A DNA stretch of 11,293 bases from Acidobacteriota bacterium (lineage in GTDB: Bacteria; Acidobacteriota; Terriglobia; Terriglobales; Acidobacteriaceae), in the NCBI GenBank assembly GCA_021798235.1, contig JAJZMO010000333.1, forward strand, positions 1 through 11,293, read 5' to 3'. How positions within the stretch are numbered: position 1 is the stretch's first letter; each line of letters begins with the position of its first letter. Below the pieces are notes generated by a model. The model was not told where the DNA came from and searched no databases. It saw nothing but the letters and a program-made list of their open reading frames with translations. Positions 7,409 through 11,293 of the stretch are shown here, piece by piece. The translations under genes were made by a program, and so were the position numbers.

Positions 7409-7933
7409 ATGCTGCGAACGGCTTACGGAATCCTCTGCACGCTCCTACTCGGCATCACCGGCTGCGGCTATCATGCGGCAGGAACGGCAACGCATCTACC
7501 GCCAGATGTAACCACGATTGCCGTTCCCATCTTTCAAACAAAAGTAGAAAACTACCACACGGAAGTTGCACTGACGCAGGCGGTGGTGCGCGAGTTGTCC
7601 AATCGCACGCGCGACCGAATTTTGCTGACCGACAAACCGGGTGCAGCCGACGCCACGCTGCGCGGCACCGTGCTCAACGAGGTCTACACACCGCTGACCT
7701 ATAATCCGCAGACGGGGCAATCCTCCAGCTACCTGATCGTCCTTACGGCCAGCGTTACGCTGGTGGATCGCGATGGCAAGGTACTCTTTCAGAATTCGAA
7801 TTATATTTTTCGCCAACAATACCAATCCACTGCGGATCTGACCAGCTTTATCCAAGAGGATTCGCCGGCGGTACAACGATTGGCACGTGAGTTTGCACAG
7901 ACGCTGGTCAGCGATATTCTGGATTCCTTCTAA
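7409..7933 (+). CDS. lptE: LPS-assembly lipoprotein LptE
   Basis: This is a 174-residue lipoprotein. Residues 1-18 form a signal peptide (MLRTAYGILCTLLLGITG) ending in the lipobox ITGC, so Cys19 is lipidated, and it is followed by GYHAAGTATHLPP, typical of LptE (formerly RlpB). LptE sits in the outer membrane as the plug of the LptD barrel and helps deliver LPS to the surface. The middle section (IAVPIFQTKVENYHTEVALTQAVVREL, then rare-residue-poor beta strands) and VLNEVYTPLTYNPQTGQSSSYLIVLTASVTLVDRDGKV agree with the LptE fold. The reading frame opens at a TTG at 7352, but the ATG at 7409 gives a proper signal peptide. holA starts immediately after the stop, an arrangement also seen in Proteobacteria. 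The gene implies an LPS-type outer membrane. Confidence 0.88.
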   Translation: MLRTAYGILCTLLLGITGCGYHAAGTATHLPPDVTTIAVPIFQTKVENYHTEVALTQAVVRELSNRTRDRILLTDKPGAADATLRGTVLNEVYTPLTYNPQTGQSSSYLIVLTASVTLVDRDGKVLFQNSNYIFRQQYQSTADLTSFIQEDSPAVQRLAREFAQTLVSDILDSF

Positions 7934-9079
7934 ATGGAGACGCGGATGCAAGGCGCAGCCCCGGCACAAACGCAACTCTCTGGTAGCTTCGCCGCGGTAC
8001 GGCGATTTTTAGCCGAAGTGCATACAGACGCACGCAAGCCGGGATATGTTTTGGTTGGCGATGCAACGTACTTTCAACAACAGTGCCGCACCGGATTGTT
8101 GGAGGCATTGACGGATCCGGCGATGCGCGATTTTTGCGTCTCTGAATTTACGTTGGGAGAGCATACCGTCTTCGATGCTCTGGATCGAGTCAGCACACCG
8201 TCGTTGATGGCTCCCTTTCAGCTTGTCTTTGTGCGCAACGTGCGCGCGCTCTACCAACGTGGCGCCAAGAAAGAGGAGTTTGCCGCCATGGAAGGGTATC
8301 TGCGCGCACCCAATCCTCAGGCGCTGCTGGTCTTTGTGGCCGACCATCTGCATATTCCCGCCGACGTGCGGCGCATGGAGATGCAGGACAAAGAGCAGTA
8401 CGAAAAAATACGCGAGTCGCTGGGTGCCTGGTGTGGACTGGTAGAGTTGGCCGAGGCAGCAGAGGCCGATGCCATGCGCTGGCTGGTTGCCACGGCGGCG
8501 CAGGTCGGAGTGCAATGCCAGGCCGATGCTGCGCGTGAGTTGACCGATGCCCTGCACGGCGATTTGATGGCCATGTCGAGCGAGTTGGATAAGTTGTTGC
8601 TTTATGTCAGTGGGCGCGATCGCATCACACTGGAAGATGTGGAGGCGATGGTTTCCACGGCGCGGCAACGCTCCCTGTATGAGTTGACGGACGCGATTTC
8701 CGCACAAGATAAGGCGCGTGCGCTGGCACTGCTGCACGGCTTGCTGAATGCAAGTGATGGCGGCGAAGACGCGGCGATCGGGCATCTCTACATGCTGGCG
8801 CGCACCTTTCGCCAGATGCTGGTGGTGTTGGAGAAAAATGTCCGCGACTCACGGGCGATTTGGCAGGCATTGTGGCCGGGATTTCGCGTGGCCCCATTCG
8901 TAGCCGATGATTTGATCCGGCAGGCGCGACGCTATAAAAAACGAAGCGATTTGTTGCGTTGCATAGAACGTGTGGCGCGAGCCGATCGCGATCTGCGCTC
9001 TTCGCCCGTGGATAAGCGGCTGGTGCTGGAGCAACTTGTTCTTGATTTGAGCGCAATAGGACAGGCCACGCGAGCTTGA
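7934..9079 (+). CDS. holA: DNA polymerase III subunit delta
   Basis: This 381-residue protein is the clamp-loader delta subunit, which opens the beta sliding clamp during replication. It shows the family layout: an AAA+-like N-terminal domain without a Walker A motif (YVLVGDATYFQQQC near 38-51, FQLVFVRNVRALY near 95-107, ALLVFVADHLHIPAD near 130-144), a helical middle domain (SELDKLLLYVSGRDRITLEDVEAMV near 212-236, RQRSLYELTDAISAQDKARAL near 240-260) and a C-terminal helical collar domain (ARADRDLRSSPVDKRLVLEQLVLDL). The length is near the usual 340-380. The ATG at 7934 abuts the lptE stop with no ribosome site. A second ATG at 7946 has GGAG 6 nt upstream, so the protein may begin at MQGAAP, four residues shorter. 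It is probably cotranscribed with lptE. The M13 peptidase gene converges 24 bp beyond its stop. Confidence 0.93.
   Translation: METRMQGAAPAQTQLSGSFAAVRRFLAEVHTDARKPGYVLVGDATYFQQQCRTGLLEALTDPAMRDFCVSEFTLGEHTVFDALDRVSTPSLMAPFQLVFVRNVRALYQRGAKKEEFAAMEGYLRAPNPQALLVFVADHLHIPADVRRMEMQDKEQYEKIRESLGAWCGLVELAEAAEADAMRWLVATAAQVGVQCQADAARELTDALHGDLMAMSSELDKLLLYVSGRDRITLEDVEAMVSTARQRSLYELTDAISAQDKARALALLHGLLNASDGGEDAAIGHLYMLARTFRQMLVVLEKNVRDSRAIWQALWPGFRVAPFVADDLIRQARRYKKRSDLLRCIERVARADRDLRSSPVDKRLVLEQLVLDLSAIGQATRA
7936..7939 (+). promoter_or_regulatory. Ribosome binding site favouring the second holA start
   Basis: GGAG at 7936-7939 overlaps the first holA ATG (7934) and lies 6 nt ahead of the in-frame ATG at 7946, the ideal distance. 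This argues for the downstream start, although reinitiation at 7934 after lptE termination remains possible. Confidence 0.45.
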
Positions 9080-9103
9080 CCCGCGCAGCCCATCGCAGCC
9101 AAC

Positions 9104-11212
9104 CTACCAAACACGGCAGCGGTGTACGGGAGCCATGGGCTGTCCAGCCTTGCACTGAAAGGCCGTGGAAAACTCCGGCATATTTTCAATCACGCCACGA
9201 ACACGAAACGGCCCCGGCGCGTGCGGGTTTGTATTTGTAATCAGACGCAGATACTCTGGGCGAGCGTTGTAGCACCAGTTCTGCGCAAAGCTGATAAAGA
9301 ATTTTTGCGCCGCACTCAACCCACCCATCTTCTGCTGCAAATCGATGTGGTTCTGATCCGCCCATGCTTCCATGGCCATGTAGGCCAAGTGCAAGCCGCC
9401 ATTATCCGCAGTGTTTTCGCCCACGGTTAACTTTCCGTTGACATGCAGAGAGTCCACCACGGTGAAGCCGTCATATTCATCGATGATGCACTGCTCGCGT
9501 TCTGCGAACTGTTTTTTGTCCTGCGGAGTCCACCAATCCTTCAGATTGCCATGGCCGTCAAATTGACTGCCTTGATCGTCAAAACCATGGGTCAGTTCGT
9601 GGCCAACCACTGCGCCGATGTGGCCATCATTGACTGGCGGAGGCTGGGAGCGATCATAAAAGGGAGGCTGCAAAATTCCAGCGGGAAAATTAATGTTATT
9701 CATACTGGGATCGTAGTAGGCATTGATGGTAGGCGGCGTCATCTCCCACTCTTTGCGATCGACCGGCTTGCCGATCTTGCGCATCTGGCGGGCAAATTCA
9801 AATTGCCGCGCACGCATGGAGTTGCCGAGTGCATCATTGGGCACAATCTTCAAGCTGGAATAGTTACGCCATGTGTCCGGATAGCCAATCTTATTACTGA
9901 TGAGGTCGAGCTTCTCCTGAGCCTTGGCTTTGGTGTCCGCACTCATCCAATTGAGAGATTGCAAATCGCTGCGCATGGCTGCCTCTATGGCACGCACCAT
10001 GTCGAGCGTCTTCTGTTTGCTGTCTCCTGAAAAGTATTTCTGCACATAAACCTGACCGAGCGCCTCGCCCATCGCTGCATCGGTTGCGGAGACACAACGC
10101 TTCCAACGCGCCATCTGTTGCGGAGAACCGCTGAGCTTGTGCCCATAAAAGTCGAAGACCTCTTCGTCAAATGCTTTGGGCAAGCGTGACGAAAACGAAT
10201 CCAGTAGATGCACGAGCAGATATTGCTGGATTGTATGCAAATCTGTTTGTTGCACGATGGTGTTGAGGGCCGTGAAGTAGTCCGGAACAGCGACGTTCAG
10301 GGTCGAGAAGCTGGGGCTGTGCGCATCCGCAAATATCTCTGTCCAGTGCAGCGTGGGCGCGCTCTGTGCAAATTGCGTGGTGGATTCGATGTGGTACACC
10401 TTGTTGGGATCACGCCGCTCCACCTGCCCCATGCTGGCCTTGGCCATCGCAGTTTCCAGCGCCATCACCGCCTTGGCATCGGCTTGCGCCTGGGCCTTTG
10501 CCTCCCCCGCCAGCCCCAGCATGTTCGCCACATGCTGCACATACTCTTGTTGGATCTTTACACTTTGGGGATCGGTGCGCAGATAATAATCCTTTTCTGG
10601 CAGGCCGAGTCCGTCCTGATCCACGGAGGCAATTTCCTTGGAGGCATCCCGAAAATCCTGTTGCGATCCAAGAGAGAAGAATGCGTTCACGCCCAGGGTT
10701 TGGTCTTGCGCTAACAATGCGGGCAACTGGTTCTTGTCGTGCAGGGAGCGAATGGCATCGATCTCTGGCTGCAACGGCTTCAGCCCGGCAGCGTCAATCG
10801 CGCTCGTGTTCATACAGCTCGCGTAGTAGTCGCCAATCTTCTGTTCATTTGCAGTGCGGTTGGGCGAGGGCTGCTCGGCCTGTTCCAAAATGTCGCGCAG
10901 GTGTTGGCGTGTCAGTTCTTGCAAGATTTGAAATTGATTGTAGACAGGTAGATCGTTGGGGATGGGGTAAAGCTTGGAAAAATTTCCGCAGGCATATTGA
11001 TAAAAATTCACGCACGGATCTGCCGAGGTGTCCATCAGCTTGGGATCAAATCCGGGGATCGCATCCGCAGTCTGCGCGGCAGCAACATGTGACGCTGCTG
11101 GTTGCTTCGCATTGGCCATGGATTGTCCGACGAGCGTGGAGGGGAAAAGACAAAGAGCTGCGACCAGAGTCAAATTAAATGCATTGAGAGAAAAATTTCC
11201 GCGAAGCGTCAT
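9104..11212 (-). CDS. Secreted M13 family zinc metallopeptidase (neprilysin/PepO-like)
   Basis: This 702-residue exported peptidase is of the neprilysin/endothelin-converting type, which cleaves oligopeptides on the amino side of hydrophobic residues. Residues 1-30 form a signal peptide (hydrophobic FNLTLVAALCLFPSTLVG). The M13 N-terminal domain begins with GFDPKLMDTSADPCVNFYQYACGNF (about 53-77). The catalytic domain has NAYYDPSMNNINFPAGI (497-513), the zinc motif HELTH (538-542), and ENTAD (599-603), which supplies the third zinc ligand Glu599. The protein ends in the family-typical CRVW (699-702). The spacing between zinc motifs matches neprilysin closely. The frame opens at a GTG at 11236, but the ATG at 11212 has AAAGGAA 7-9 nt upstream and gives a better signal peptide. 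It probably acts in the periplasm or outside the cell. The gene is apparently monocistronic and converges on holA. Confidence 0.95.
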   Translation of the reverse strand: MTLRGNFSLNAFNLTLVAALCLFPSTLVGQSMANAKQPAASHVAAAQTADAIPGFDPKLMDTSADPCVNFYQYACGNFSKLYPIPNDLPVYNQFQILQELTRQHLRDILEQAEQPSPNRTANEQKIGDYYASCMNTSAIDAAGLKPLQPEIDAIRSLHDKNQLPALLAQDQTLGVNAFFSLGSQQDFRDASKEIASVDQDGLGLPEKDYYLRTDPQSVKIQQEYVQHVANMLGLAGEAKAQAQADAKAVMALETAMAKASMGQVERRDPNKVYHIESTTQFAQSAPTLHWTEIFADAHSPSFSTLNVAVPDYFTALNTIVQQTDLHTIQQYLLVHLLDSFSSRLPKAFDEEVFDFYGHKLSGSPQQMARWKRCVSATDAAMGEALGQVYVQKYFSGDSKQKTLDMVRAIEAAMRSDLQSLNWMSADTKAKAQEKLDLISNKIGYPDTWRNYSSLKIVPNDALGNSMRARQFEFARQMRKIGKPVDRKEWEMTPPTINAYYDPSMNNINFPAGILQPPFYDRSQPPPVNDGHIGAVVGHELTHGFDDQGSQFDGHGNLKDWWTPQDKKQFAEREQCIIDEYDGFTVVDSLHVNGKLTVGENTADNGGLHLAYMAMEAWADQNHIDLQQKMGGLSAAQKFFISFAQNWCYNARPEYLRLITNTNPHAPGPFRVRGVIENMPEFSTAFQCKAGQPMAPVHRCRVW

Positions 11213-11220
11213 GCAATCAA

Positions 11221-11227
11221 TTCCTTT
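11221..11227 (-). promoter_or_regulatory. Ribosome binding site of the M13 peptidase gene
   Basis: The minus strand reads AAAGGAA, with 9 nt from its AGGA core to the ATG at 11212. It lies downstream of the alternative GTG at 11236, so it supports the shorter protein. Confidence 0.6.
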
Positions 11228-11284
11228 CCACTCCACTGTATCTTAGGCGGACTTGGTTTTCATTGGCGTAGACTGGCAGGCAAT

Positions 11285-11290
11285 GTTATA
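11285..11290 (-). promoter_or_regulatory. Candidate -10 element for the M13 peptidase gene
   Basis: The minus strand reads TATAAC (five of six matches), about 72 bp before the ATG at 11212, giving a leader of roughly 65 nt. The -35 would fall outside the window and cannot be checked. Confidence 0.3.
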
Positions 11291-11293
11291 GAA

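Noticed and set aside
8009..8785. Minus-strand open frame of 258 codons opposite holA
   Set aside because: It is antisense to a clear HolA with no family resemblance and a biased composition.
11213..11236. Alternative GTG start of the M13 peptidase at 11236
   Set aside because: The ATG at 11212 has a better placed ribosome site and gives a cleaner signal peptide.

Overview
The window looks like ordinary chromosomal sequence from a moderately GC-rich, Gram-negative (diderm) bacterium. The best guess is an Acidobacteriota member of the Terriglobus/Granulicella/Acidobacterium type. The clues are a separate PurS subunit, the MEP isoprenoid genes ispD and ispF, an LptE lipoprotein beside holA, an FtsH starting MNSKVKQ, a secreted M13 metallopeptidase and a DUF4337 membrane protein. 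This placement rests on family resemblance and gene content read by eye, not on a phylogeny. I see no transposase, integrase, phage gene, CRISPR array, rRNA or tRNA, and base composition looks even throughout.

Layout, left to right. Positions 1-38 (minus) hold the first 12 codons of glmS, cut by the window edge at a BamHI-type GGATCC. purS (72-329, minus) lies just upstream of it. A 77-bp divergent spacer with overlapping -10 elements separates purS from ppa (407-958, plus), which is followed by recX (972-1535, plus). A near-perfect hairpin marks the recX/ispF convergence. ispF (1583-2185), ispD (2259-2981) and a DUF4337 gene (3076-3621) follow on the minus strand. A 47-bp divergent spacer leads to tilS (3669-5141), then a 251-bp spacer and ftsH (5393-7300), which ends in a strong intrinsic terminator. 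lptE (7409-7933) and holA (7934-9079) abut each other. A large M13 metallopeptidase gene (9104-11212, minus) converges on holA and fills the right end.

The genes are mostly core functions: purine synthesis (PurS), amino-sugar synthesis (GlmS), pyrophosphate removal (Ppa), RecA modulation (RecX), isoprenoid precursor synthesis (IspD then IspF), tRNA-Ile lysidine formation (TilS), membrane protein quality control (FtsH), outer-membrane LPS assembly (LptE), replication clamp loading (HolA) and extracytoplasmic peptide hydrolysis (M13 peptidase). IspD and IspF act two steps apart in one pathway, and lptE-holA is a widespread gene pair.

I looked for an undescribed system and did not find a convincing one. 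The items most worth a second look are the symmetric divergent -10 region between purS and ppa with a probable leaderless purS start, the roughly 46-residue C-terminal extension of IspF, the DUF4337 membrane protein of unknown function, and several small structural signals at gene boundaries.
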